A stretch of 64,000 bases of DNA from Trichinella spiralis (Eukaryota > Nematoda > Enoplea > Trichinellida > Trichinellidae). The notes below the pieces were generated by a model. The model was not told the DNA's origin. It saw nothing but the letters and a program-made list of their open reading frames with translations, and did no database searches. The stretch covers positions 9,222,129 through 9,286,128 of the forward strand of contig CM012953.1 of NCBI GenBank assembly GCA_000181795.3, in the 5' to 3' direction. The position numbers and the translations under genes were made by a program. How positions within the stretch are numbered: position 1 is the stretch's first letter; each line of letters opens with the position of its first letter. This document shows positions 23,081-37,300 of the stretch, piece by piece.

Positions 23081-25538
23081 ATGAATTCAAACAACGGCCA
23101 AAAGCATGTTTCTTATTATGAAGTGCTTGGAATTCACACCGAATCAACCGATCAGGAAATAAAGAAAGCGTAAGTACTTTATAATTTTGTCTTCTTCCAG
23201 TTAGGAGGGAATTGGACTTCCTTTTTAGCTGTGAATTATATTTTTGTTGTAATACTGGGAGGGTTTTCTTCCAAAGTGGTCGAAGAATTTTGTCGAATCA
23301 TATTCGTATGAATTCTTAAAGTATTTTTTAATTGATTTTCAAAAATTCAAATATTTTCTTCAATTCAGATATATGTCAATTTGCTACAACAGTGTCATTT
23401 TTATACCCGTTAATGTGATCAAAAATACTTTATTTGTGAATTTATTAGTTTGGTAATCGTTCACTTTCACACTATATTACAATTTGCTGATTGTTTTATC
23501 AATTTTAATATAAGGTTGAATTCTGGAACTTCCATTTTATTTAAAACCAGCTTTTAGCGTGTTCCAGTTTATCGAATAATATTGACACACAGTTTCTTTT
23601 TGTAATTTTATGGCTGAAATTTTTGTTCAACTGAAAATAAAATAAAAGTCAGAAATATTGATTTCAAGGTATTTTTTTAAGTACTAGAAGTTAATTTTGT
23701 TGTTGAATAAGTCGCGTTTTAATGTTAAGGTAAATCTGTAATTGGTTATCTTAATGAAGAGAAAACATTTTTTACAATTGATTTTATGTTACGCCATGTT
23801 TGCATTATTTTTAAATCAGGCAAAATTAATCGAGACGTTGTATTTGTATGAATCCAGTGTCTGTGTGAAGACTGTTTTGTTTGACAATTGTATTGTTACG
23901 TAGAATGTCTGCTTTTGCTTTTTCACATTGATATTTAATATTGTGATTCAAATTTTTTTTTTGAAATTGTCTTCTAGCTTCAAAATCAAATATGTGTAGA
24001 TTATTCTTTTAAATCAGTTTTATTGGATGCATGGAGCGCATAAATTGAATGCTCCAATTGCGCATTGTTGACGAAGCTTGAATATTATGTATGTTAAGAT
24101 ATTTTATTTTGCTTGTTTTGCTAGTTTTTTGTTTAATTCATTCATTCAAATTGAAAAGCTTTGCCTTGAATGACATGACAGTTTTATGCGCATGGTTAAG
24201 ACATTTCTGTTGACTGTAGTTGCTTTTGTAATACTTTGCGTTCGATTTGTTAATGTTTCTTATTTTTCTTTTCAAACGTTTGCTTTAAGATCAATGTATG
24301 CTTTGTAGTTTATTAATTTTCTTAATCGAAACATTTTAATATAAATTTGAAAGCGAATTTATTATGTTTCGATGATTTTTTTATTTGTTGAAGTAAAATA
24401 GAGTGGCGATTCTAATTTTAAATCAGTTATTTAATTGTTCTAATTGGTACATTATTGTCTGTTACTCGATGTTATTGTTCCACTTTGTTGTGTTTAATTA
24501 TGTTCTGATTAATTGGAGATCGAATTTCTCAGTGCTACGGTTTTATTTTAAATTGCGAGTGTTGTTCAGGTATCGTAGATTGGCTTTGCGATGGCATCCG
24601 GATAAAAATCCTCACAACAAAGTGGAAGCGGAAAAACGTTTCAAAGAAATCAGTGAAGCATACGAAGTGCTTATTGACAGTACGTCGAGGAATTTTTTTG
24701 AGAAGAAATCTACTATTGATTTTTTTATTGAAAAATTAAATATTATTTTAGATGAGAAACGTAGGATTTACGATCGTCATGGAATTGATGGCTTGAGAAA
24801 CGGTGGTGCGACAGCCGGCAGTCGTACTGGTCGTGGGGGCGACTTATCGGATTTCGTTTTCCGATCACCGTTTGAAGTATTTTTTGAATTCTTCGGCGGT
24901 CGGGATCCATTTCAAGATATTTTTGGTGCATGTGATCCATTCTCCACGATGGGCTTCGGCATGGATGATTTTTTCGGATCATCATTACTGTCAAGTGAGT
25001 TATCTTTATTTTGTGACAATATTTTAATAGCTTAATTTTTTCAGCTAATGGCTGCCTGTCACCTTTTGGTTTGTTTAACCGGAATCCGATGTCTCACTTT
25101 ATGCAAAGCTTTATGATGCCAAACGAATCCGATTTTGCTGCAAATGTTGGACCCGGACCGAGGTTATTTATTATTTGTAGAATTTTGAAATGATAAAATA
25201 GACTTGATAATATATATATATACTCATATTTTTAGTTTTGTTACTACAACTACGTTCTCGAGCTCTGCACCTGGACGTCCGGCTAAGGTCAGGAAAACTA
25301 CCACAACAAATACTGTCGTGAATGGACGTACCGTTATTACAAATACGTATTATTATTTTGCATTTTTTAATTATGAAATATATATTTGTATTGTTTTGTT
25401 TAATTTCATTTTTATAGAGTTGTGGAAAATGGGAAAGAAACGGTGGAAGTTATTGAAAACGGACGTCTCACTTCTCGCACTGTCAATGGTCACAAGGGCC
25501 GACCACAGAAGCACATTGAAAATCGTCGCTTGCCTTAG
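23081..25538 (+). CDS. DNAJB6/DNAJB2-like J-domain co-chaperone
   Basis: Exons 23081-23169, 24570-24679, 24752-24994, 25045-25162, 25236-25346 and 25418-25538, 263 residues; all phases agree. It stimulates Hsp70 ATPase and holds aggregation-prone clients. The J domain begins at about residue 12 (SYYEVLGI), with the HPD tripeptide in RWHPDKNP, and ends near [10 protein letters not shown] Gly/Phe-rich region follows ([13 protein letters not shown]), then a Ser/Thr-rich stretch with runs of threonine. The C-terminal beta region, with [19 protein letters not shown], marks the DNAJB6-type subclass. There are no zinc-finger cysteines, so it is not DnaJ type A. The first intron is 1.4 kb and splits the J domain. 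The Ser/Thr tract is shorter than in vertebrate DNAJB6. Confidence 0.92.
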
Positions 25539-27918
25539 ATCAAATCATTGAAGCAATGCGTTTTTATTTAATTTATTATTGATAATGTGGTAAACGACTG
25601 TCATGTTCTTTTTTTGCTAGCTGACGTGATGTGCTTTGTTTCAATTATTTTAATTTTAGTCTAGTAATATTAATAATTGATTGGCATTCATAATTAGTAA
25701 ATTTAAATTAATCACTGGCATTGCTGTGTTTATTTGCAATATTTTTATCACTTGAATTGCGTTTATTATGTTTATTGTACTTTGTATTTATTTGAGTAAA
25801 CCCACAAGTAATGCACTGTATGTAAAGACCAATTAAATAGTAATTATATTCAAAATGCATTAAAAAACAATGAAGAATTTTGCCTTAATTTAATATTTTT
25901 TAACAAATGTTTTAAAAGTGATTGATTAATATGAAATAATAGTTTTGTATTGAAAAGTAATAGTTTTATTTTTAATAAAGTCTTTACAGTAAACTGAAAC
26001 GAATATTTTTTACTTCAAAATTTTATCTTCAAGTAAAAATTTCTTTTATAATTTAGTGAATTTTGAACTAAACATTACTAGATAAAAATCATGATATTGG
26101 TTAGATTTTTTAGCCTCTCAGTTAACTGTAATTACAAAATTGAAAACCTGATAATCAAGATAACGTAAATTCAAATGTTTTCATATATTTTAGCGTATTT
26201 CAACTTGGTTAGTGGTTTTTCTTTTTCAAGGTAACTTTGAAAGGCATTTTTTTCTTTATGATTTTTCCAAGTAAAAGTAAAACTTAATTTTCACGTATAA
26301 CTTATAGTCCAGTTCTGCGTCGTATTGACATCTTACTGTTGTTATTAGAAAATTACGTTTAATTGAAATTGAATAATGAATTAGAAGTGTAAAGCGAAAA
26401 TAATTGTTATTTTTTGTCAGTTTTATTATTTATTTTTTGTACTGTTTTTCATAGCTTCATAAACAGTGAAACTGGTATTATTATTGTATTATTGCTTGGA
26501 ATTGTTGTAAAAAATGTTAGCAGTGTCTGAGTGACATTGCTGGTAGTTGGAATGTTTGACATCTGAAGTTGGACTTTTCATTTAAGTCAATATTTGTAAT
26601 GTGAGAGTGAACAGTTTTGTTTTCTCTGGTTTTTATTATTTTTTACTACTTACATTCAAATTGCACGTTTAAGTTCTATGAAGATGCATAATTTCATTTT
26701 CGAAATTCATAATCAAATATTAAATTGCTCCATTCTGACATCAGCTTTCAAACTATTGTAGTCTGAATCATAAATGAAACATGAATGCATTATTTCACCA
26801 CTGCTTTGAATTTTTTAATTGCAACGTCAACTGTATTCGATGATTAAATTGTCCTCTAACCTGTAGGGGCAAATATCTAAAAATGTGCTTTGGAAACGTG
26901 AAGACTTTAAAAATCAGCATGAAAAATAAAATCACTTACCAGCAAGTTTTACAATAAACAATTTAGCTTGATTTTGGAAACCTTTTTTTGTTTTTCTTAA
27001 TCTGACGAATACTGTGAAAGAAATAAATTTGATCATATGAAGTATATATTTGATATATTCGTGCAGTACAAAAGGCCTGTGCGAAATATGACATTTATGA
27101 TCATCCATATTGCAAAAATTGTTCGTCGCACTGAAATAATTTTATACAAATGTAGATGCAATTGTTTGCACAAAATGTTATCAGCTTCTTGTTTGATAAA
27201 CAGGATTGGATGTAAATATTTATTTTGCTGTAAACTACTAACAAGAAATTATGCTTGTGTTTGTCATCTACTTTGGAATTGAGCAATTTTTTGCTTCAGC
27301 AATAAGCAATATAATAAATGCTGTTAGCACAGTTTAATAAAATGCAATCATATTAATAAATTGATACTGATAATTTGCAATTATTGCTGCTGGAAATGCT
27401 ATATTTTTTAATTTAAATTTTAAAATATGTTCGTTATGTTCTTGTAACAAAAAACTCTAATACTGATGATATTGACTGAAAGTTTAAAAAAAATCAATGT
27501 TGTTTTTACACGAACAAGCAAGGCTTAATTTTTTTTATCTTATCTGATATCAATTATTCTCTGATCTAACTCATATTATTATGACAGCGTTGATAGTCGA
27601 TTTTGGAAAAAGAAGTTTCTGATTCACTCGTGATTAAAATTGATCAACAATTGTTTGCGGATATTTCAAATGAAAATCTGCTTTTTGCAAGTTTTATTTA
27701 AAAAGGATTAATTAATAATAAACCTCGTCGGTTTGTTTTTTTTTCTTAATTAAATGATTCATTTATGAGAGAAAAATATTGCAATAAGTAAGTGATTTTC
27801 AGTGTATTTCTGAAGAAAGCATAATATAATAATTTTACGAACAACAAAATATTTATTCTTTACATCTGTGAAAATAAAATACAACACTCGATGGAAAATA
27901 GACCAGAAAATGGGAAAG
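25539..27918. other. Intergenic region between convergent DNAJB6-like and ANKFN1 genes
   Basis: AT-rich with only short random frames. AATAAA near 25974 could serve the upstream gene. TTTATT at 27852-27857 is a minus-strand poly(A) signal for the ANKFN1 homologue. Nothing else seen. Confidence 0.6.
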
Positions 27919-28269
27919 TCATACTGCTTCTTCATTACCACATTCCAAGGCTGCTAACAAATCGGAACGTCGTCGAATCACCAGTTTTCCTTTCGACCAT
28001 GGATATTTCAACAACGCAACGGGGTAATTATCTCGAAGGCACCGTTCTCGAACCCCGATAACAACAACCAGACAAATGCTTTCAGCTTCAACTGGAGCAA
28101 TGCTTTCTCCCCTTTCATTCAAATGAGCAATCACTTTTCTCACAACATCTTTGGCAGTGACGTTTGTAGATATTCGCATTTTTACGCATTTCAATGTGGT
28201 CTGCAAATTTCGTAGAGCGACATGAACATCTATGAACTTTTCATCTGGATTCTTGTTCTTATTCGATGA

Positions 28270-28316
<47 letters not shown>

Positions 28317-31300
28317 TATCATCTTTTTCTTCTTCTTCAACATTGGGCTGTTGTTCGTTGTTCTTGTGATGAAAATTGTTCAAATCGATCAAGCTGTAAA
28401 ATGGAAAATCTGTGAAATTCATCCATGGCAAATTACAATACCCGTCGACTGATTCTTTTCCTTGAACAACGCCCATTTTTCTTCTGCTCAAAGTGAAAAG
28501 CTTGTCAATTTGAGAAAGATCTTCACCAATTTTCAAATCATTGTCCCTAAATTCTTTGACTTGGTTGATGAACAAATTGGTCAGCGTTAAATTTTCACAA
28601 CGTCGATTGTTCTTTTCTGCTTTTTTGTTCAATTCCGTATCCGACGTGGCTCGACAAAGGCGTTTTTTTATTCGATGCTTTGAAACGGTTTTTTTGACGC
28701 TGATTTGTGGAGAAGTTGTTGGCAAATTTTCAAAAAACTGATCTTTGGTGGCCAATTTTTCGTGAATTGTCATTGAACAATTGTTCCCCTCTTGTTCTTC
28801 GTCTGTGTTCTCTTGCATTTGTGCATCATTTGAACATTCACTTCGATATGCCATTTCCGGGATGTTGTTGTTCTCCTCGTCAGTGGCAGCATTGTGATTG
28901 TCAGCAACTGTCAGTGCAAAAGTGCCTTGAAATTTCGGCGACATGCAAAAGTGGTCGGCTATTTTCAAGCCGATGTAGTCGATCAAACTGCGTTGCACTG
29001 ACGAAGTTGGATCTGAATTGTTCATTGAAAAATTTTCCTCATTCGAGCACAGCTTATCCAAAGATTGATCCGAATCATAGCCGTGGTCGGTGGAAAAGCC
29101 GTCCACGGCAGTGTTGTGCTTCATGTAAAAATTTGCCCAGGAAAGTCGACCACGGCACAACAACAATGGAGAAAAATTGTCGTTGTGAGTGGAATTTGGA
29201 GAATTTGCTCTTCTCCACTTGAACATACTTTTAAATGTGCTCTGATTTTCTTCGAAATAATCAAACAACAATTTCAAATCCAATCCCTCCTTCTGCTGGC
29301 GATGCTTTCGATAATCACTCACCACCGAACATAGCCATCTGGATTCTTTCCACAGCGATTCTAATTTATGCTGATACAAGGACAATTGATTCAGTTTCTC
29401 TTCTGAGGAGAAATTTTTCTCAAGAATCTACAGTTGAAAAATTTATTCAATTTGAAAAAAACAAATTAATAACAATAATTTGCTGACCTGACGCTGCTGT
29501 TGTTTCAATAATGACGAATATACTTCCAAAGACAGTGAAATGTACGAATACAAGGATAAAAATTGCGCTTGATAATTTTGAAGATGTACTAAATGAGTTT
29601 GTGATTTGAAATGCAACAACAATTAATTGTATGAATATTTCAAATCAAAATACTAACCAACTTCAAAAACCGCCACGGGTAGTGAAATTTTCGACGATGC
29701 ACGCAACGTATCGGTAGATTCAGCAGACTGTTCAGTTGGACATGAGCAAATTTTATCCGGTGGAGGGAGAAGAAGAATGAACGAAATTTCTGAATTGATT
29801 TCAATCACTTCTTTTCGGTAAATTCGAAGTTCATTGCATTCATTGCTGGAGATCTGTTTGAGCAAAATCTTTGCAGCGGATACCAGCTCCCAGTGGAACT
29901 GCAGTTGGCACGCATTTGGATGTTCCAAATTCACTTGCAAATTATCCAACGCTTTCAACCATTCCCATTCATCTCTGCAAAATGAGGCATTTCGAAATTG
30001 ATTGTTTCTTTTTTATTCATATGACAATTACTAAATAATTACTTGGATACGTGAGAATTTTCACGCATAAAAGCATATGGCATAATGGATGGTTGATTTT
30101 CAAGCAGAACAATCTTCATTTCGTTCAAATATGATTCAAGTTTTAAATAACCCAAATAAAGACCTTTTCCCAGCTTATTCAAACTTTGCTTGTGAAATTT
30201 AATGCATTTCTAAATATGATCAACATTGAAACAGCTCATAATTAATACACTGCATAATATTCTTACCTCTATATTATTCAGCAGTATTTCTTCTGTTGTA
30301 GACTCAGATGAAATTCTCTTTGGCAATTTGTCGATTTGTTGCCATTTCAATATAAGTCCCTTTAATGTGGAAAATTTTAGCATATTTTTAAGGAGAAACT
30401 ATGAAATCATACTTGCAAAGGTTTGGATTGTGTAACATTTTTCACCATCACGAATATAACATTGCCATCCGCGTCATACAAGGGTTGATGATAAGCACTG
30501 CCGAGATTGTTCATGCCGAGTCCCGCTTTCAAACAACGAATAGCATCGAGTAGTTTCAGTCGAAAATTTAAACTGCCAAAATTGGAAAAATCATCTCTTC
30601 CAAAAAGTGGCACCGAAGGAAGGCGTTCAGAGCTGGTGGTTACCTTGAAAAGCATGCCCTGAAGCTTTGATTGGAAAAAAATCCTTTTGAACAGCTTACT
30701 TTTAGAAACCATTGAAATTCCGCATGAACTGCCGTTGGAAGAGAGTCACAAATTTCCACTGTTGGTATTTGATCGTCGAGAGTGCACATCACTTTGTCAC
30801 TTTTGTAAAGTATTACGGACAAAAATGAACCGCTAAAATGTTCCCCAAATGAATATTTTATTACTGAATTTATTAAACTGTTTCTATTGTTTAAAGTAGA
30901 AAAATGTACATCTATCTACATCTGAGAATATAAAAAGCGGAATATATCTTACTGCTTGTTCGACTTGTGCAACCTGCTATTCGTGATGAGCATATTTTTT
31001 ATAGAAATTTTACGGCGTTTTTTCAAGTCATCTTCGACTAAAAATGTTTAATTTAATTAAAGCAATTGAACCTACGAAAAGAAAAAAAATACCCTGTGAA
31101 AGTAAATTAGATTCTTGAAATTTTTTGATCTCTTCATGAAGACTTTGCAATTCTTGGAGGCTTTTAAATTTAGTTGTCGTTTCATTTTCGACGTCGCGCC
31201 AATCTAAATTTCCAAGGGTAAATCAAACCAATATAGAAAGAGCATGATGATTTTTTTATCATTCATTCTAACATGATGGAATATTGCTTTCGGGTAGAGT

Positions 31301-33455
31301 GAAACTGGGAGCGCTGAAACCAACATAATTTCCCGCATAAACTCGAACGTAATAACGTTTTCCTGGACACAAGTTGGTTATTGTAAATTTTGGAATACGC
31401 AAATCAACAACAATTTTGCTTTCAGCTTTGGTGAAGTGCTTGTCCAATGACCACTCAACTGATGAATGAATGAAAAATAGATTTATCATACTGTATATTT
31501 TTACAATTAACACTAACAGTTACCTTTGTATTTTGTTTCCACATCACTCTGACAAGTTGAAGCTTCAAAAGCGACAGTAAGTGATTTAGAACTGGTGACG
31601 TGCAAAGAACAGCGAGGTGTTTGTGGAACTCCTTGTAATGCAATCGGTTGATTGGTTGAATAAATATTATGATAAGAAAAATGATAATTTCGTGTTACCG
31701 GCTTTCAGTACGGTATTTTTCATCTTTTTCAACACGCTTATTCGATTTTTCCAAAAATCCATTTCTTTGTCAACCTAAATTGATCCATTTATTAATTAAA
31801 TTTTCAAATCAAATTAGCAATAATCACCTTCACTGAATTGGACTGTTGGTTGCAACATTCGATGAACTTTTTCATCGCAGTATCAATCAAATATTGCAAT
31901 AAATTCAAACGAGCCAAATGTGACACTTGAAAATATATTTCAAAAAAGAAGAAAAAAAAATTAAAATTTTGAAAATTGCGACAATTTTTCAAAAAATTCA
32001 TACAACGCACATTCTAGATTTTCTTGAGCACCATTTCGAAGTAGAATATGACTTATTTTTGTGTGATTCAGCATTGAAGCCACATCGAGAGCTGTCAAGC
32101 CGTGCTTGTTTGTTCTGAAAATGCCATTCATAATTAATTAATTTCAAATCCAACATCATCTCACCGTATAGCTGAATGCATGCATTTTCGAAGATAGAAA
32201 TTCACTTTTCCAATGTCGTCATTTTCTACAGCAGTAAACAGTCCTGATTATAATAAAAAAAATTGGAAATATTAGCATGAAAATTTTGAATTTCAAATGA
32301 ATCTCAAATGATCGATTCATCATCATAATCGGTTACCTGAAATTTCAGACTCATCATCATTATAAGATTTGTGGTTGTTCAGCAAATTTTTCGACAAAAA
32401 GTGTTGATTGAATACTGAGCTGAAAAAAACAAACGGGGGAACATATTTTTGCCTTAATTTTTGCAGTGCTTACAAGATTTATTTGTTGTTGTTCAAAGAA
32501 TAAGCCATTTGAAAAAAAAACATGAAACGTAAAATTTACCGAAAATCGGACATATCCAAACTTCGAATTCTAGATAGCAGAGCTTTTCGATTTAGCCTGC
32601 CAACGGAACGCGGCTTGGAATGGCAATTGCTTCCAAAATCACGGCAAACCATTCTCAACTGATCCCTCTGGTTTATTAAATCACTAAAAATTTATTGAAA
32701 TTTTTTTTGGGAGTTAATGAAATTTTTCATAAGCACTGTGTCAACAGATATTTTTTTTCATTTAATTCCAACTGATGTGGAACAAATTGTGTTTCATCAA
32801 AATTTCCTTTGGTAAAAAAATATTCAATTTGAAAAGAGCATTTTTCATTTTGGAGGTGAATTGAATGCCGACATTGAATTTCAGCAGTTTTAAGCACTTC
32901 GTATTGAACGTTGCAGTTGGATATTTATTTAAATGTTATTTTATTATTTATCAAAGAAATGTAAGATGTGAATTCATTAATGATTGAAAGCGCAAAAGAG
33001 TAAACAAAAAAAATAAATTGCATTACATAAAGTAGATTTTGTGACTTAAAAAATAACAAATTTTTAAATAAAATGTTGATTCAATAATTTAAAGTTTACC
33101 TTTTAGACCTTTGCAAAGTGACGTTCGCCTCTGAACGATTTGGCTGACCGCTGTTGCTAGTACGAATCACTTTCATCATTCTGTTTAAAGCTGAAAAATA
33201 AATTTCATCAGCAGATTAAAATAATAAATAACATTTTAAAGTAAAATATTTGCTTTAATAAAATGAAAAAAAACTTTTTAAATTTCCCATAAAAATATGA
33301 AAAAGTGAAGAAATAAAATAAAGCTTTAAACTGGAGAGAAGTTTGCAAAAATTGCAGTTTAGCATTGACTTTTAGCTTAATTGATCTCTAAAAAAATTTC
33401 CACCAATGCCGAACCCGACCGCCAGCCAACCGGATGAAGTTTCAGAACTTTTCAT
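27919..33455 (-). CDS. ANKFN1: ANKFN1 / wide-awake homologue (ankyrin, FN3, RA-like domains)
   Basis: Nineteen exons: 33455-33404, 33190-33100, 32665-32540, 32419-32337, 32243-32165, 32114-32011, 31925-31828, 31774-31699, 31631-31524, 31458-31273, 31203-31093, 31037-30953, 30832-30700, 30664-30413, 30359-30267, 30209-30043, 29974-29658, 29588-29488 and 29427-27919; 1256 residues, phases agreeing. Domains in order: two ankyrin-type repeats (LFTAVENDDIGKV; KHGLTALDVASMLNHTKI), an FN3 module ending YYVRVYAGNYVGFSAP, the long conserved block (ERLPSVPLFGRDDF, LKAGLGMNNLGSAYHQPLYD, GKGLYLGYLKLESYL, DEWEWLKAL), then a Ras-association-like end (VALRNLQTTLKCVKMR). In Drosophila, wide awake acts in clock neurons with a GABA receptor; elsewhere it affects spindle and planar polarity. 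The first exon is the weakest call; the ATG at 33179 is the alternative. The intron at 30699-30665 is only 35 bp. Confidence 0.88.
28271..28324 (-). repeat. (GAT)n trinucleotide tract encoding poly-aspartate
   Basis: About 17 near-perfect GAT codons in the last exon of the ANKFN1 homologue, giving a long run of Asp broken by one Asn. It sits in a disordered acidic linker just before the RA-like domain and is likely to vary in length between individuals. Confidence 0.95.
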
Positions 33456-34365
33456 AAAAGAAGCGTCGTTTTTCAAAATAAGCACACAATTAAAAATAAA
33501 GCTGATTCAAATTCGATAGATGCATTATAACGTCTAAAAATAACTGTGTAGATGTGTCATTGGATATGTTTTATCAATTGGAATTCAAATTCAAAAAATG
33601 TTTTGTTGAAAAGGCAAATTTATTTGATTTCAGAAAAAAATACATCATATTTATTGTAATAGCTCATATTATTTAGTGTGAAATAAATGAAAATAATTTT
33701 TGTAGAATAAATAATGCATTTATTAGTGGAAAGAACTGCAATATGAATAGGAGTTCAATTACTCAAAGCAATCATTGATTTTCAACAGTTAATGAAAATA
33801 TTAATTGTTAATAATAAAGTTTCATATTAGATGAGCATTTCAATCATATCAATTTTTTATTTTTGTGAAATAATTGCTCTACTGCATCAATGAGCGTAGC
33901 GGAAGTGTTCGTCAATATCAACGGTAGGAAAGGTCATTTGAGAATTTATTCAATTAAAAATGAAACAGCAGATGTAAATGTAAATGAAAAAGTAAGATTT
34001 CAATATGTAAATCTTTTCTTTTCATAATTAGCTCAAATAATTTGAAAAACAAACAAACAAATAAATTACTTTATACATTGATTCAAAGTGAAGTGCTCGT
34101 TTGCAAGTTGGAAATGCTATGGTGAATTTGTATTGTTAATGGAGGACACAATTTTTCCACAAATGCCCATGGCAACAAGTGGAACCTCAAATGACAGATG
34201 CTACAGTGAGAAAACCGGTCAAACGTTACCCGCTTAATACAGTATTCTGCGGGCCAATGGGAAGTTTTACGATAATGCAGAGGTCATAAAATGGCACAAA
34301 AGCACGTCCCAGTTTCATTCTCACAAAGCAATGCCAGATGCTAGTCGTATTAATAGATGTATACA

Positions 34366-34397
34366 CATATATATATATATATATACGTGTGTGTGTG
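34366..34397. repeat. (AT)n / (GT)n microsatellite
   Basis: Alternating AT run followed by a short GT run. Confidence 0.85.
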
Positions 34398-37300
34398 AAT
34401 GGAAAAGAAAAAGAAAAATGTCTGCTTTAATAAGTTTCCCCTTACTCGCAGTTGTTGCTATATTGGAGAGATACGACATTGCTTGGAGTAATATAAATCA
34501 ATGAAAAAAAGTTTGAATAACAATTTTATTTTCAATATTATTCAATTAAATACAGTTTTTGTAATTGAATAAGTATTATTTTATCAGTAATACGCAGCGA
34601 AGTTTCTGAACAAAAAATGTACATCTAATTGAAAATATATTTATTTCAACCAGGCAATAGTGCACAAATATTGAAATTTTTTCGAATAAATTTGATTTCA
34701 TTGTTCTACAATTTTAAAAACTAATAACCACAAAAACGTGAATATTAAGCTTACAATGTTTCAAATAACATATAAAAATGAATTTACATTGAAAATTTTG
34801 CGTTCATTCTTATTTACAAGGGAATTTTTCAATAACTGAAAATTATTATTGAATTATATTTTGAAAAAAACTGGAACATTTTTCTTTGAAATTTGAGAAA
34901 GGCAAATTTAAATAAAATTATACTCGAACTTTAAATGAGCATCATATGCACTTCAAATTTCATTTCAGTTTTATCATAAATACAAATCCATAAAGCGCTG
35001 CTTTTTTACGCGTTGCAAATTTAAATTTGTCAAGTGAATTTTACTTCTAAATTAATTATAAACTGGAAATATCAAAAATTGTGAATGATATTCCAATTCT
35101 TTTGACAAAGAAATGTAACTTTTGAAATTTGAAACGAATGTATTTAATAACGTCTAAATTTTTGCTGCTTATTAATCAGTAAATAAATGAAAGCAATGTT
35201 CTCAAGAACTTCTTCACTGTTTCATATATACGCTATTTTTCCCAACATATGCAACTATTAAGTATAAAATACTTTTCATATTTGATGATATAAGCATTTC
35301 TGTTTAATGAAAAATGCTTTGTTTCAAAATGTAGTATATAATTAAAAAATGAAACTGCTTCATTAATTAAATGTATATTTTAAACAAATTTTGATGTAAA
35401 AAAAGTTTTTGAAGTAATCATATAATTTAAAAAATTTTAATGTTACATCGTGAAAATTATGACAAAAATTTACTTAAATGGAGATGTTATTTAAGCATAA
35501 TTTCTCTTCCTAATTGCAAAGCAAAATTTAATAGTTTTCTGGCAAAGAGCAAAAAACATTTTTAATAACAACAAAATAACATAATATCGGTTGGCATGTA
35601 AACATTGAAGAAGCTTTACCTCAAGTAGCAATAATAAAAGGAAAAATAATAATAGCAGTCAATCGGCTTTCTTTTGGAATTTCTTCCTTTTAGCGGGAAG
35701 ATAAATTTGTCAGTGAATGGCTAATTTCAATATGAATACTTTGCCATGGGCAAGTGAAATTCATCTTTCTCTACTTTTTCAACAGTCACGTATAACTTTA
35801 GCGATGTTATAGATGAATAAAATCAAATTATTTATTGATTTCAAACTTTCTTTCATGGATGAGCGCTATTTTACAATCTCAAAAGCAACCCAAGAAATAA
35901 AAAATAAAGATTTATTCGTTTCACAACAAGTTTAGCTTTAATTTAATGTTTTAATCATAACATTTTTAGCAAATTTTTATTTTATGGTCAATTCATAAAA
36001 AGTAATAATGCACGATTGGTAAACTTTTCAAAATTAAAATTCATTTTAATTGATTCAGTAGAGAGATACATTCAATGTTTCGAATATAAATGCCTATTAT
36101 TATAGTTGCAAATAATTGTTTTTGTTGTCAGTAAAATTTTTAAAAAGAAGTTTGTAAAAATAAATTATTACCACCGTATAATTCAATAGTTTCATTTCAT
36201 TTATTTTACAGTAATGAAAATTTCGAATTATTAAATTCAAAAATGCAAATAATAAATATTTGAAGGGTATATTTAAAGGAAAAATTTCTTAATAAAATCC
36301 AAAAGTTCTTATAAATGTGCACTGCTAATTTTAGCACTGCTAGAAATGATTCTCTTTATTAAATATATATTTTATTCATTTCCGCAATGCAGTTCACATA
36401 TCTTCATATTTACAAATTGCAGAGCTAGAAAATTAAAGAAATGAGTTGCAGACTCTTTTGAATAATAAAACTACATATGCAAGCAAAAAAATCTTTAAGT
36501 TTTTCTTTTTTTATAATGCAAAAAATTACTGAACTAAAATCTTCTTTTTAGTTGGCTCTGTGGTTATTATATTGGAATATTTTATTTCGGCTGTAGAATA
36601 CGCAACTGATTGTATGCGTTGTGTTGTATAATAAATTTTTCTCTACATCTAATAGTGGCGCTTCCACTGTTTTCACTTTTCAGCTGTATATACACTGTAA
36701 TTTATACTATTGGATAAAAATAGTAAAAGTTCCAATAAATTTCAGTAAAATTGGCATTGCCGTTGTTGATCAGTTTACTTGTCAATTCTATTATTATCAC
36801 GCTCATAGCTGCCGAAATATCAAAAGTTTATTTTATTATTATTGTCCAACTCTGATTTCGTTTATTTTTAAAATAAAATATTTTTTAAGCAATTTGATTT
36901 TTGATGTTATTTCTTGAAAATACCATGCATCACGTATAAATTTTCCTGTAGCATTACTTAACATATTAATATTCTACTCCCTGTACAGGAATTTGTATTC
37001 TTGCACAGTAAGTAGATGTGAGATGAAAATTTTTTTCTTATCAGTTCAAATTTTGAAATGCGGTCCTATTATTGATTTAAAGGCAATTTCTTGACGTAAC
37101 AGATGACTGGAATGAATTTTTAAAATTGAATTTGCTTCATCTCTACTTGAATTATTAAATAAGTTTAAATAATTTTAAAGTTTTTGAAACAAAACTCGAA
37201 TAAATCATAAATTTATAAATTTAGTTAAATATTTCACAATCCGTTTATTTTTAAGGAAATAATTGAATTATAAAAATTATTCCTTTCATCTGATGTTGTT

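Noticed and set aside
24403-24569. Apparent N-terminal extension of the DNAJB6-like second exon
   Set aside because: It is intron read-through; splicing 23169 to 24570 restores the J domain start SYYEVLGI in phase.
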